A stretch of DNA of 64,000 bases from Bostrychus sinensis (Eukaryota; Chordata; Actinopteri; Gobiiformes; Eleotridae), in NCBI GenBank assembly GCA_020698575.1, contig CM036245.1, forward strand, positions 5,450,109 to 5,514,108. Direction: 5' to 3'. The first letter of the stretch is position 1. Every line of letters begins with the position of its first letter. The notes beneath the pieces are model-generated. The model ran no database searches, was not told where the DNA came from, and saw only the letters and a program-made list of their open reading frames with translations. Of this stretch, positions 1 through 12,114 are shown piece by piece. Made by a program: the position numbers and the translations under genes.

Positions 1-419
1 AATCATCCATGTCTGTTAAATTGTCTGTAAAAAATCCCCCGAAAATTACCAACCATATTTCGGCCAACACAGAGGTCCTCTGATAAAACCAGCCCCGTGT
101 CTGTGATTCAGGTTTTTGTCGGCAGATTGTTTCCTAAAGTTCGTAACAGAGATCCAAAATGTCTTTAACGCTCCATTTTACGTCTGTATTTAAACTCTCT
201 TAATAATAAGATGTCTCTTTTGGTCCTACTCCGAAATAATTACTTTTTTTCTCCGATTAAAAAAGAAAAAAAGAGACGTGACCTGGAAACACACCTCCCG
301 TCGTCACGGCAACGTTAGACTACGTTTTTGGAGCAACATGGGGCTGTTTTGGAAAGTTTGAACGCTAAAGTGCTAAAGTTAGATCCAGAGATAAATCGCA
401 GTGAATGGATTAATAAAGA

Positions 420-432
420 GCGCCACCTGCTG
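420..432 (-). promoter_or_regulatory. CTCF-like motif
   Basis: Minus strand CAGCAGGTGGCGC fits the CTCF core consensus. Confidence 0.35.
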
Positions 433-687
433 TTTAAGAAGAGAGAAATCTCCACAGATAATGGACCTGCGTCGTAGCCTGAGGTAAAGTTTGTTTTTTG
501 TCACGACAGTTAAACAACATAAAAGATAGTAGCTTAGGATTAAGTACATAAACAAAATCAGGGATTTTTATTATAACTCTGAGACTTTCAATACGTCATA
601 TCCGGAATAAAGTTTGTAAAATTGAGTAAATTACAAACATCATTTTTCCCGTGCGAACGTCCAACTAAAAACCCTGACGTCGGGGGG

Positions 688-1370
688 TAACGTATGCGTG
701 TCCTGAGTGGGACACTTTCTGCTAAAATTCTATTACTTTTTTATTTTCAACAAGTCATAAAGTTGCTCACTTATTATCTTCATTAATGCAAATTGTATAA
801 AATAAAAGTACATTTTCTTACATTTATAATGATATATTGGTTGGATAGTTTCTTTTACAAATATTTTATTGCGGCCGTATGAAAGAGCGCTTTTGTCCGA
901 GGTTTAAGCTCGGCAGTGCTATGGCCCTGAGTCGGACACGCTCATCTTTCTGGCTTTTTCAGCCTTATTTGTTGGATTTTTCGGCTCTAATTTAAGGCTG
1001 GGATATTTACGTTAACAAATTTTCACACCCGGTACCTTGTTTCCATCTTTCAAAATAAGATTGTGGGCTAAGCTAACGTTAATCAGAAAATCACAAGACG
1101 GACAAAGTTAGCTACAAAAACACTAAGATCACTGAAAGAACGTCGCCCGAGTGTGACCTGAGCGTTCCCTGCACATTTCCCGATCAAAATTATTTTCATA
1201 TCATGATTATTTTATAATCACTCAGCATAAATACACAAAAATTAACACAGAGGTAGAGCAATATGTGGAGTTTTTGTTTATCTACCGTTAGCCAGTTAGC
1301 GTCTTTGCGAGCATCTGTTAGAAGACTGAAAATTAGCAAAAGGTGAGCGACTCAGGACACACATACGTTA
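688..1370 (+). mobile_element. TIR element (TAACGTATGCGTGTCCTGAGT), copy A
   Basis: Left TAACGTATGCGTGTCCTGAG, right CTCAGGACACACATACGTTA. The body is the inverse of 43066-43771 over its length (for example CTAACGTTAATCAGAAAAT and TAGCCAGTTA(G/A)CGTC). No transposase frame is seen. Confidence 0.85.
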
Positions 1371-2379
1371 ATTCATGAATTACAGAGGTCCAGGGGTAAT
1401 GCTTATCCCGTGTGAATAGGGCTTTAGGTCACCTCACAAAAATCATCCACCTCCTAGCGTGCAGTCACATTGATTTTGGCATTTAAGTTTTACGCCGGCT
1501 GTCCTCTTCATTTATCCAGGCTTGGGACTTGCACAAAGAATACACTGGCTTGTGATTTGTCACATTCCTTAAATAAATAAATGAAATGTTTTGATGTTGA
1601 TGATGAGATGTTTTTTTTCCTGCATCAGTGTTCTTGTTGAAAATATTAAAACTAATTACATTAAAGTAGCTGGTCCTTATCTTTTCACAGCACCGTCTCC
1701 ATCGCTGCGCTGCTGCAGCCTGGAGATACGTCCTCCACATCTGTGTACTAAAGCGTAACTCAATAAAAGCGCTTTTCATTAGCTCCCATCCAGAGAGAGA
1801 GGAGGGAGGAGGGAGGAGGGAGAGGAGAACGTGACCTGAGTTTGGCCCCAGAGCGACCGGGCTCAGGGCTCCACTCACCAGAAACCATCAAGAGGCTTCT
1901 TTGTGGAGTTTAACCAGGCAATTTCAGGGTTTTTAACATGTGGTTGTTTTAGATTTAGTTTTGGGGCTAATGCGTTTCCTACAGTAGATGGTTGTCAGGA
2001 CGCTCCGGGTTTGGAGAAGCAGACGGGAGGCAATGCTGCAGAGACTAAACATACAGCATCAATGTCCATTTAACTTTGTGCTCTAGATGATATTTTACAC
2101 AATATCTGCTGCTGAGAAATGTCACGTTTTTGTTTAGAGCCGCACTGTGAGGAGTGCTAAGTCCTGGGGTTGCATACATAAGGAATAAATAAATAAATAT
2201 GAGTAAAAATATCATGTAATTAACAAGTTGAATAGTTTCAAATCAAAATTATTATCATTAAACTGTCACAAAATATTAAGATTTTATTCCAGTATTGATT
2301 TTCCTAATAGAGCATAGCAGTAGTCTTCTGTTTTTGTTAGTGCTGGGCAATAAAAGAGAATTAACATGTGAATTGTGAA
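1371..2379. other. No gene seen
   Basis: A 50-bp phrase at 1500-1555 (TTTATCCAGGCTTGGGACT) recurs at 14480-14530, and a GAGGGAG-rich run lies at 1793-1826. Nothing else is recognised. Confidence 0.5.
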
Positions 2380-2575
2380 TTGTAATTTAGCCAGAGGGTG
2401 GTCACAAGCCAGTGTATGTTTTGTGGTGGCCCCAAGCCTGGGTAAATTGAGAGGGTTGCACCAGGAAGGGCATCTTTGTAAAACTTATGTCAAATCATTA
2501 TGCAAACCACTGCACACAAGGAGGCAGAAGATTTTCTGTGGCAACTCCAGAAGGGAAGGACCGAAAAGACAGAAG
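2380..2575 (+). mobile_element. LINE-type 3' tail fragment
   Basis: The order GCCAGAGGGTGG, GCACCAGGAAGGGCATCTTT, GTAAAACTTATG and TGTGGCAACTCCAGAAGGGA matches the 3' tail carried by RTE/Rex-type LINEs and their dependants in fish. No reverse transcriptase is present. Confidence 0.6.
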
Positions 2576-2990
2576 TAGGGCTGCACAATACATCGCAAAA
2601 TTATCGTTATCGCAATATCAGCAAACGCAATATTTGTATCGCAAGGATCTAAATATATCGCAATAACGCTGTGGTCTTCCATCTGACAGAGATTTACACT
2701 GAAGAATCATTTTCCACCAGAGCCTTAAAAGAACATGTGTTGTGACTAAATAAAAATGTTTAAAAAGTCCAGTTTTAGTGGTAATTTAATTAATTTAGTC
2801 ACAGCTTAGCCTTGTTTTATTCCTGGTTTAGTCTGTGTTAAGTTTTGATTTTGTGGCTGTTTTGACTTGTAAATACAGGAACTTACATTTTTGTGAAATG
2901 TAGTCTATTTTCAAATATCGCAATATCGTTATCGCAATTTTCAACATAGTTATCGAATATCGCATGTTTTCTCCATATCGTTCCACACTA
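2576..2990 (-). mobile_element. MITE, TAGGGCTGCAC family, copy 1
   Basis: It runs from TAGGGCTGCACAATAC to ATATCGTTCCACACTA and is the inverse of 39893-40330 throughout. It contains ATTCCTGGTTTAGTCTG, close to the 11-bp minisatellite motif. Confidence 0.8.
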
Positions 2991-3177
2991 GTTAAAAAAA
3001 ATCTGAAGCAACAGAGTATGAGCCCAGTATAGCTCCATACAGATCCATTCTCGCAGTATCGACACAGTGACTTTTTAATGCCGTGGTCTTTCTGGACAAT
3101 ACCAGTTATTGTTCCATGCCGACCTACAACCAAGTACATTTAAATGCATTTAGTCACTCTATTACTGACATTTCTAA

Positions 3178-3240
3178 TCTAGGGATGTAATGATGCACTG
3201 GAGTCACGATTCGATTCACGATTACAATTTTATTTGCAGA
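3178..3240 (+). mobile_element. Fragment of a hAT-like MITE (TAGGGATGTAAT)
   Basis: CTAGGGATGTAATGATGCAC resembles the terminus of the element at 32645-33079; only one end is present. Confidence 0.4.
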
Positions 3241-3241
3241 C

Positions 3242-3560
3242 TTAAGCTGGGGACACACTACGCGATTTTTTTGCCCGATTTTATCACAATTCACAGTTGC
3301 GTTGAGTCTTTCCCAGTCAACACTAGTTGCAGGGAATCGTAATCGCCAGTCGGCCCTGAAATCTGTTAGTGTGTGATGTTCAAAGACTCGAATCGGCGCA
3401 AAAACCCGGCCTGACGTCAGTCGCGAGCAATCAAACATGTTTGAATTTTAAAGCTGCCTCAGAAGAAGAAGAAGAAATAAACAACCATGGCGAACACAGA
3501 AGAAAGTTGAGAGCTACCCAAGCGAAACTGAATACATAGATGTTTTTCTTTTTCCTTTTT
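3242..3560 (-). mobile_element. Half copy of the AAGCTGGGGACACAC TIR element
   Basis: From TAAGCTGGGGACACACTACG it follows the inverse of the right half of 41602-42353 through CAAACATGTTTGAATTTTAAAG, then diverges. The other terminus was not found. Confidence 0.7.
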
Positions 3561-4589
3561 CCCCAAACAGATATGAGTATTATTTACGAGTAAACAAAAG
3601 CCACGTTTCTCTCTGATCACAATCTCCCGTTCATTTGGAGATTATCTGAGTGACTTCTGTTCTTCTATCCTGGCTAAGAACGTATATAATGTTCTTTTTA
3701 CTCACATTTTAATGGTGTCCGACCCCGTGTGCCCAGTTAAGACGTAATGTTTGCACAGTGATGTGGTTGAGAGTCTGCAGATGCCGTTTTATTTTGAAAT
3801 TTAAAGGCTCCTCTTCACTGGTTCCTGGCCTGATTTCCTGTCTGGCTCAATCTGCTCTGTTAAATTTTATGCATCTGAAAAAGCGCCGGACTCAGGCACG
3901 TACTGCAACACAGCGCATCGACTTATATGGTGTTTTTGTTTTACGGAGGTCGTACAGGACATGTATCTGCGTATTCAGTGTGAAGTGGACGCAACATTAT
4001 CGAAAAAAAGGGCTCAAATGTACAGAAACCCACCATTCTTTATGTAAAATTATTTTTAAAAAAGCCGAATTGCTAGCCAGCCGAGTTCATCTGTGTTAGG
4101 AATAAATTCAAGTTGACTCACGATTAACGGCTTGGATACAAACGTGAGACTATTCCTCAATCGTCCAATCACATTTTAGCGTTTCATATCTTCGTCCTTG
4201 GCTCCTGGCAGCGCTGTTCTGAGTAAAAGTGATAAATGTGGTCGAGTCCTTGAGACAGACTCCATAAAGCTGTGGGTTCAGAGACAGCTGTTGCTCATAA
4301 CGCAAGAACTGAGATCTGTGTGTTTTAAGAGCAGGAAATGAGAAAAGAAAGAAGAGCGAGGGCCAAACAAGAATTAGCAGAGGGAGAATTACCCAGAATT
4401 CAACGGTGTTTCCCCTCAGACCACCTGCACATCACGGACAGCATTAGTAGTCTGCAGCACGGCACAGAGACTGGACACAATGTTCTGGGATCGACAAGGG
4501 CAGAGACAAAATGAGGTCTGCCCTGGTTTTAAATTTATTACAGGCAAAAGAGACTCAATAACAGAGTGAAGGATAACTCCTGTGAAAGA
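3561..4589. other. No gene seen
   Basis: One 113-codon frame (3758-4099) lacks any recognisable domain or splice context. No repeat was identified. Confidence 0.45.
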
Positions 4590-5404
4590 AGTCTGGTTTG
4601 GACCTGGTTTTCAGCCGGTTCAGACCCGGTTTTCAGCCGGTTCGGACCCGGTTTTCAGCCGGTTCGGACCCAGTTTTCAGCCGGTTCGGACCCGGTTTTC
4701 AGCCGGTTCGGACCCGGTTTAGCCCTGGTTTAGACCTGGTTTAGACCTGGTTTAGACCTGGTTTAGACCTGGTTTAGACCTGGTTTAGACCTGGTTTAGA
4801 CCTGGTTTAGACCTGGTTTAGACCTGATTTAGACCTGGTTTAGACTTGGTTTAGACTTGGTTTAGACCTGGTTTGCTCTTGTTTTAGCCCTGGTTTAGCC
4901 CTGGTTTAGACCTGGTTTAGACCTGGTTTAGACCTGGTTTAGACCTGGTTTAGACCTGGTTTAGACCTGGTTTAGACCTGGTTTGCTCTTGTTTTAGCCC
5001 TGGTTTAGCCCTGGTTTAGCCCTGGTTTAGCCCTGGTTTAGCCCTGGTTTAGCCCTGGTTTAGCCCTGGTTTAGACCTGGTTTAGACCTGGTTTAGACCT
5101 GGTTTAGCCCTGGTTTAGACCTGGTTTAGACCTGGTTTAGACCTGGTTTAGACCTGGTTTAGACCTGGTTTAGACCTGGTTTAGACCTGGTTTGCTCTTG
5201 TTTTAGCCCTGGTTTAGCCCTGGTTTAGCCCTGGTTTAGCCCTGGTTTAGCCCTGGTTTAGCCCTGGTTTAGCCCTGGTTTAGCCCTGGTTTAGCCCTGG
5301 TTTAGACCTGGTTTAGACCTGGTTTAGACCTGGTTTAGACCTGGTTTAGCCCTGGTTTAGACCTGTTTTAGACCTGGTTTAGACCTGGTTTAGACCTGTT
5401 TTAG
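4590..5404 (+). repeat. 11-bp minisatellite array A with 22-bp leader units
   Basis: About 60 copies of TTTAGACCTGG and TTTAGCCCTGG. It is preceded by five units of a 22-bp form containing TTCAGCCGGTTCGGACCCGG, twice the basic period. Two blocks with GCTCTTGTTTTAGCC (about 4875, 4984 and 5194) mark internal duplications. Confidence 0.95.
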
Positions 5405-5990
5405 TCCTGCATTCTACTTTATCAGAGAAGCACGTGTCCAGCTCCACCTTGTTACTGAGATCAAGATAAATTCAAATTACTGCCATGACATCAGACAGCC
5501 GCACAGAAAAGTCCTGTTATTGTCAGGCCATGGCACTATGACTTGCGTGTAACTTTTTCCAAGTAACTATAATGCGTTTCCCTAAATATATAAAACAATA
5601 CGAAGCTGTAAACCACCCGTACACATTAGCACCACAAGCTACACACAACACTACAGACCTGCATCGACCGACTCAGCGAATACTTTAAAGCGAAAAGTCA
5701 TTTTAGCATCTGTCATGACAAAGTGCTGCGTGTAATTTATCTGCTACACGTCCGCAGAGCTGCTCCGTCTTAATAAGCCTGGAGTGACTCAGAGCTCCGG
5801 GCTTGAGTGATTTGCAGAGACGATCACTTTTTCCAACTTCACCCACAACGAGCCACGGCACTTAACCCCGGCTCGTTCATTATCTGTCAGGCCCGACCTC
5901 CGACTGGAGTCTGCAGAGAGGCACAAGTTCAAATCATAACGCAGAGGGCTGTGGTGAAGTTATGGTGAAGTTATGGTGTTGGGTTTGATT
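5405..5990. other. Repeat-poor island between two 11-bp arrays
   Basis: No coding signal and no recognised transposon. Mixed composition with motif-like stretches (TGAGTGATTTGCAGAGACG, CTTAATAAGCC). It could be conserved noncoding DNA; this is inference only. Confidence 0.3.
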
Positions 5991-6059
5991 TTTCAAACCA
6001 AGTACAAGCTCAAAGTGTTTGGGTTTACAACAAGTACCAGGTTTAATGAACTAAACACC

Positions 6060-7400
6060 AGGACCAGGCCAGGACTAAGCCAGGACCAGGCCAGGACTAA
6101 GCCAGGACTAAGCCAGGACTAAGCCAGGACTAAGCCGGGACTAAGCCGGGACTAAGCAGGGACTAAGCAGGGACTAAGCAGGGACTAAGCAGGGACTAAG
6201 CCGGGACTAAGCTAGGACTAAACCAGGTCTAAGCCAGGACTAAGCCAGGACTAAGCCAGGACTAAGCCCGGACTAAACAAGGACTAAGCCAGGACTAAGC
6301 CGGGACTAAGCAGGGACTAAGCAGGGACTAAGCAGGGACTAAGCCGGGACTAAGCTAGGACTAAACCAGGTCTAAGCCAGGACTAAGCCGGGACTAAGCT
6401 AGGACTAAACCAGGTCTAAGCCAGGACTAAGCCAGGTCTAAGCCAGGACTAAGCCAGGACTAAGCCAGGACTAAGCCAGGACTAAGCCAGGACTAAGCCA
6501 GGACTAAGCCAGGTCTAAGCCAGGACTAAACCAGGACTAAACCAGGACTAAACCAGGACTAAACCAGGACTTAACCAGGACTAAACCAGGACTAAACAAG
6601 GACTAGGACTAAACCAGGACTAAGCCAGGTCTAAGCCAGGTCTAAGCCAGGTCTAAGCCAGGACTAAGCCAGGACTAAGCCAGGACTAAGCCAGGACTAA
6701 GCCAGGACTAAGCCAGGTCTAAGCCAGGTCTAAGCCAGGTCTAAGCCAGGTCTAAGCCAGGTCTAAGCCAGGACTAAACCAGGACTAAACCAGGACTAAG
6801 CCAGGTCTAAGCCAGGTCTAAGCCAGGTCTAAGCCAGGTCTAAGCCAGGACTAAGCCAGGACTAAGCCAGGACTAAGCCCGGACTAAACAAGGACTAGGA
6901 CTAAACAAGGATTAAACCAGGACTAAGCCAGGTCTCAGCCAAAACTAAACCAGGACTAAACCAGGTCTGAACCAGGACTAAACCAGGTCTAAGTCAACAC
7001 CAAACAAGGTCTAAACAAGGACTAAACCAGGTCTAAGCCAGGACTAACAAGGTCTAAACAAGGACTAAACCAGGACTAAGCCAGGACTAAGCCAGGACTA
7101 AGCCAGGTCTAAGCCAGCTCTAAGCCAGGACAAAACCAGCTCTAAGCCAGGACAAAACCAGCTCTAAGCCAGGACTAAACCCAGACTAAACAAGGACTAG
7201 GACTAAACAAGGATTAAACCAGGACTAAGCCAGGTCTCAGCCAGGACTAACAAGGTCTAAACAAGGACTAAACCAGGACAAATCCAGGTCTAAGCCAAAA
7301 CTAAACCAGGACTAAAACAGGTCTGAACCAGGACTAAACCAGGTCTAAGTCAACACCAAACAAGGTCTAAACAAGGACTAAACCAGGTCTAAGCCAGGAC
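6060..7400 (-). repeat. 11-bp minisatellite array B (AGCCAGGACTA), opposite orientation
   Basis: About 120 copies of AGCCAGGACTA and AACCAGGTCTA, the reverse complement of the motif in the other arrays. Internal blocks recur, for example the run with GGACTAGGACTAAACAAGG at about 6890 and 7190. Degenerate copies continue to about 7570. Confidence 0.95.
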
Positions 7401-8072
7401 TAAAACTGGACCAAAACTATACAACACAACAGTTCTTAACCTGGACTAAATGGAGACTAAACCAGGTCTAAGTCAGGAAGAAACCAGGACTATATCAGGA
7501 CAAAACATACACTGAGCAAGAAATAAACACAAAACTAGGACTAAACCAAGACCAAACACCCACTAAAAAAGGACTGAACCAGATATTTAGTTAACCCCCG
7601 TATTCAGTCCTGATTTAGATTTTATTCTTATTTAGAATTTCGTGTTTTTCCCCTTGTATCCTCTCTTGTTTAGTCACCAGTTTCCAGCAGTATTTTAGTC
7701 ATGGTGAGTACTCCGTTTACCCCGTATTTGGTCTTCATTTCACCTCGGTCCTGTCCTCTGATTCTCACACATCTACATCTTAAATTACTATAATAATAAT
7801 TATCACTAAGGCCTGTTAGGATCCACACAAACTGTCTTCTTCGCTGATATTGAGGTAACCCAAATGCGTCAATACGAAACCAGCGTGACGTCCCCCTTTA
7901 CCCCCCAAAAAAACCCGCATTTATCTGCGTTTAGCTCAATGTTTAAGCAAAATGGTTCCACTTAAAGCTAATTACTCCAAACACGACCGCTTATGCAATC
8001 CTAATTTCGGAGGAAAATCCATTAATTGCCACAGATAAAGGGGGGACATAACATAGGACCACGGCAACCCAC

Positions 8073-8400
8073 CTTATTTTTGCGGTGAACGGCCCGTAAA
8101 AAAGCGCTGAACGTCGGTGAGAAAACCTCCAGAAAACCCCGCGGAGACGTCCGAAGAGTCCTCCCGTCCCTCTCGGTCACTTCTCGGGCATTTTAGGAGC
8201 ACGCACAGCCCGCTTCTTCGGCAGAGGAGCCGCTGCTTGTTGCTGGAGCTGAACTGAGGCGAGCTGCACGCAGGCACGACGGGTCACTCACTGCTGCGCC
8301 GCGGGATGCAACGCGAGCTGTGATTGGTCAGAAAGTCGCGGCGGGGATGTGTCGCGGGGCGTGATTGGTGCGTTTGCGGGAGAGTGGGCGGGAACTCGTG
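8073..8400 (-). promoter_or_regulatory. CpG-rich promoter with possible leftward first exon
   Basis: This is the CpG-richest non-repeat stretch in the left half of the window. It has two ATTGG (inverted CCAAT) boxes at about 8323 and 8363 and a GGGCGGG GC box near 8387. Downstream on the minus strand a GC-rich sequence ends in ATAAG followed by GTGGGT, a usable splice donor (GT at 8071-8072). The only ATG in it, near 8194, opens a four-codon frame, so the exon would be 5' untranslated. A gene reading left out of the window is inferred; no coding exon of it was recognised in 1-8000. Confidence 0.45.
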
Positions 8401-9124
8401 GATTTAAAGGTACAGTAACATCCCCAGGGGAAGACATATGGCCCGAGGCACTTTTTAATTAGCATCGTTTTTTTTAGGCTAATTAAAGGATTAAGCGGAT
8501 AAAAACGTCTAAAATAAAACTTAAAATAAAACTTTTTTGAGATAAATTTACAACACAGGCTTAGTAGTGATTATTTCGTAAGCCTACTAACCACATTTTG
8601 TTAAATAATCATATTTTTCTCACCACATACAAAATAAAAGTGTTTCTAAAATCAGTATTTACAAACTGGCACTGCTCCAGCGAGGGACTTTAAACAGCAT
8701 CCTCATTTAATCAGCGTGTGCCACCTGAGGTTACTCCACTGCTTTGTTTTTATGTGCAGTGCTGCCACAGGTGGGCAGTATACACAGGAGGACAAAAGGC
8801 TTTAAAAGGTGCCATCTTGATTGATACTTGATACATAAGCGCGTTTGTTTGTGCATATTGTTTACAGCACACTCTGTAAATGTCTCCGTCATCACACTGC
8901 TCAGCTGTTATGCAGTGTCCCAGCTCCTTAGCCTCATCACTGACTTAGAGGTTGGTGTCAGACAGGAAGAAGAAGAAGAAGAAGAAGAAGAAGTCAAGGA
9001 AAGTGCCCTCATAACTCCTTATTTTATATTATATTTTTAGATTCTTTATGCTGCATCTTACTAATTCTGCAGCTGACTGTCTTTGTAACGTGTTACTTTG
9101 TGATGATGCTGCCGGAATCTAAAT

Positions 9125-9420
9125 TTCCTTTGGGATTCAATTAATTTCAATTTCATTTCTATAGCCCAATATCACAACAGCAGTCGCCTCAAAAGGTTTT
9201 ACAAACAATTAGACAAACAATCAAACATAAACAATAATAACTACACTAAACTGAACAGTCCCAGGACGTCCCTGTCCTTAGACCCTCCCCTCATTAAGGA
9301 AAAACTCCTACAAAACCCAGCTGTGGGGAAAAGAAGAAACCTTACAGAGACCACACTGAAGGAGAGATGCTCTCCCAGGACAAACAGGCAAAACGTGGCT
9401 AGGACTGTTAAATAAAGTCT
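9125..9420 (+). mobile_element. Dispersed fish repeat with AGGAAAAACTCCT motif
   Basis: The order CTATAGCCCAATATCACAACAG, TTAAGGAAAAACTCCTAC, AAACCCAGCTGTGGGGAAAA and GGAGAGATGCTCTCCCAGGAC is seen again in inverse at 47790-47900, and in part at 63784-63800. The class is unknown to me; a retroelement 3' end is likely. Confidence 0.55.
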
Positions 9421-9439
9421 ATTAGCTCATCTGTGGGAT

Positions 9440-9935
9440 CATACGCTATATTTCCAAAAGTATTTGTTCACCTGCCTTTACGCTTAAGAACTTAATTTTT
9501 AATCCAAGTTTAATATGACATTGGCCCACCCTTTGCTTCTATAACAGTTTTAACTCTTCTCAAGGTTTACAAATGTTTATAGCTATTTTTGTCTTCCAGA
9601 AGCACATTTGTGAGGTCAGACTCTGATGTTGGACGAAGGCCTGGCTCTCAGTCTTCGCTCTAATTCATCCCAAAGGTGTTCTGTCAGGTTGAGGTCAGGA
9701 CTCTGTGCAGGTTCAGTCAGGTTCTTCCACACCAGACTCACTCATCCAGGTCTTTATGGAGCATGCTTTGTGCTCTGGTGCAGTCATGTTAGAACAGGAA
9801 GGGGCCGTCCGCAGAGTTTTCCACAAAGCTGCAGCCTAGGAGCTTGATTTTTTACCCCTGTGGCCATGGAAGTCATTGGAACACCTTCAGTTATTTGGGT
9901 GGGTGAGCGAATACTTTTGGCAATATATTGTAGTT
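9440..9935 (+). mobile_element. Tc1-derived nonautonomous element
   Basis: The ends are TATATTTCCAAAAGTATTTG and CGAATACTTTTGGCAATATA. The middle is the inverse of 36634-37084 (for example CACCAGACTCACTCATCCAG). The minus strand retains transposase-like traces. Confidence 0.7.
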
Positions 9936-9961
9936 CAGGTTTGTAAGGATACAGCAGGTGG

Positions 9962-10800
9962 GCCTCATCCAGACGGGGGAGTGGGGGTGAGGCCGGGGTC
10001 CAGGGGAGTGGGGGTGAGGCAGGGGTCCAGGGGAGTGGGGGTGAGGTAGGGGTCCAGGGGAGTGGGGGTGAGGCAGGGGTCCAGGGGAGTGGGGGTGAGG
10101 TAGGGGTCCAGGGGAGTGGGGGTGAGGTGGGGGTGAGGCCGGGGTCCAGGGGAGTGGGGGTGAGGTAGGGGTCCAGGGGAGTGGGGGTGAGGTGGGGGTG
10201 AGGTAGGGGTCCAGGGGAGCGGGGGTGAGGTAGGGGTCCAGGGGAGCGGGGGTGAGGTAGGGGTCCAGGGGAGTGGGGGTGAGGTAGGGGTCCAGGGGAG
10301 TGGGGGTGAGGTAGGGGTCCAGGGGAGTGGGGGTGAGGTGGGGGTGAGGTAGGGGTCCAGGGGAGTGGGGGTGAGGTAGGGGTCCAGGGGAGTGGGGGTG
10401 AGGTGGGGGTGAGGTAGGGGTCCAGGGGAGTGGGGGTGAGGTAGGGGTCCAGGGGAGCGGGGGTGAGGTAGGGGTCCAGGGGAGCGGGGGTGAGGTAGGG
10501 GTCCAGGGGAGCGGGGGTGGGGTAGGGGTCCAGGGGAGCGGGGGTGAGGTAGGGGTCCAGGGGAGCGGGGGTGAGGTAGGGGTCCAGGGGAGCGGGGGTG
10601 GGGTAGGGGTCCAGGGGAGTGGGGGTGAGGTAGGGGTCTAGGGGAGTGGGGGTGGGGTAGGGGTCCAGGGGAGCGGGGGTGAGGTAGGGGTCCAGGGGAG
10701 CGGGGGTGAGGTAGGGGTCCAGGGGAGTGGGGGTGAGGTAGGGGTCCAGGGGAGTGGGGGTGAGGTAGGGGTCCAGGGGAGTGGGGGTGAAGTAGGGGTC
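9962..10800 (+). repeat. G-rich 27-bp minisatellite
   Basis: About 30 copies of a 27-bp unit made of GGGGTCCAGGGGAG(T/C)GG plus GGGTGAGGTA. Frequent runs of four or five G could form quadruplexes. The minus strand has a 328-codon frame of a nine-residue Pro-rich repeat, which is a by-product of the 27-bp period. Confidence 0.97.
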
Positions 10801-10950
10801 CTGAAGTCCACAGGAGGTGAGGCTGAGGGCCCACAGGTCGGGACAGGAGCGCAGATGGGGTCAGCTGAGGTCCAGTGGTCACTGGGACATCTGCCAGCAG
10901 CCAGGCGTCTGAAACCTGTGAACAGCTATGAACTGATTGATTAGAGATCA
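10801..10950. repeat. Unique flank of the 27-bp array, duplicated at the right window edge
   Basis: About 150 bp (starting CTGAAGTCCACAGGAGGTG) recur at 63845-63987 with only a handful of differences, again directly after 27-bp-like units. Function unknown. Confidence 0.8.
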
Positions 10951-11285
10951 ATCTAATGTAGGTTTGGGTGGTTTAGTCCATATTTTACTCCTGTTGTTCA
11001 CTCTACAGAACTGGTTTTAAAGCTAACTCTTGCATCACGGAGGCAGTGTGTTGTTGACAGGACTGCACTGTACCTGCAGAGGTCACATATTTGTCTCAGA
11101 GGTCACATACTTCTGTAAAGATGAGCAGATAAAACATACCAGTCTGTGGTTATACAAAAGTCACGTCACTGTGCAGCTCTGGTGTCTGGTTTTCTCCTGT
11201 CCTCATGAAAGAGCCAATGTCTGATGTTTATACAGCAGAGCAGGTCTAAAAACACAGCTGCTGTGGGTCTGGGAGAGGGTTGTTT

Positions 11286-11606
11286 TAGGGCTGCAACAGC
11301 TAATCAGATTAATCGATTATTGAAATAATTGTCAACTAATTCAGTAATTGTTTTAACCATTAACTGGGCAGAGCAGTGAAGCAACAAAAACTGTTAAAAA
11401 CAATGTACATTTTGTGTTTTTGAGTAAAAATATCTTTGTGTGTATAAATGCTAGAATTTTCACATTTTTTTAATGGGAACTATAAAACATCTCAAGTTTT
11501 CAACTACTTAACCACACAGACATCACTATCCAATTATTAATCGATTAATCAAAACAAAAATTGACAGATTAATCGATTATCAAAATAATTGTTAGTTGCA
11601 GCCATA
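11286..11606. mobile_element. MITE, TAGGGCTGCAAC family
   Basis: Left TAGGGCTGCAACAGCTAATC, right AATAATTGTTAGTTGCAGCCATA. Inner ATTAATCGATTA motifs are mirrored. A fragment lies at 52775. Confidence 0.7.
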
Positions 11607-11720
11607 GATCAATGTGAATAATTTGCTGTGGTGACTCCTGAAAGAAAGGAAATGTCTCATTACAAATTGTAGTAGTAGTACAACCACAGAACTTTCCCCA
11701 GTACAAGCTCCTCATTGTGG

Positions 11721-11721
11721 C

Positions 11722-11757
<36 letters not shown>
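11721..11757. repeat. (TAG)n microsatellite
   Basis: Twelve or so perfect triplets. Confidence 0.95.
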
Positions 11758-11758
<1 letters not shown>

Positions 11759-12114
11759 ATAGTTGTTGTAGCAGTAGTGCAAGCTGCTGTGGCTCTGAAC
11801 CAAAATATCGGGCTTTTCTCAGCAGCAGATTCTGTGTAAAATATTCGTTCATTGATCCTATTCACACCTGACAAGCCAGGTTCCTCTCTTGGAGCAAAGC
11901 GTTTCTCTGGTTTGATTTGGAGCTGGCCTATCACAGTCGTTTATCTGCAGCGTCTTATGAAAACAGAAGAGCTAACCAAAGTAGCGCTAGCTTCTGAGCT
12001 AATTTAACAACTTCTCTGAGCTGATTAACAGTGTTTAGTGCTTTCCTTCGTCACCTGTTGGTTCTGCTGAAGTCCTCGTTGTTGCTCAGTCCTCTACATG
12101 ATTTTTTTTCTTAT

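Noticed and set aside
4590..7400. CRISPR-like array
   Set aside because: The repeats are contiguous 11-mers without spacers in a eukaryotic genome; these are minisatellites.
9626..9847. Frame with a similar peptide at 36705-36950, which might suggest a conserved small gene
   Set aside because: Both lie antisense within two copies of a Tc1-derived repeat, so similarity follows from DNA homology.
10801..10950. Possible protein-kinase-like word (DLWAL) in the minus-strand translation of the duplicated flank
   Set aside because: Only a few residues fit, the surrounding kinase motifs are absent and that frame has stops.
9965..10951. 328-codon Pro-rich minus-strand frame
   Set aside because: A nine-residue repeat that mirrors the 27-bp DNA unit; no codon-level constraint or domain. 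The non-repeat N-terminal part lies in the duplicated flank.
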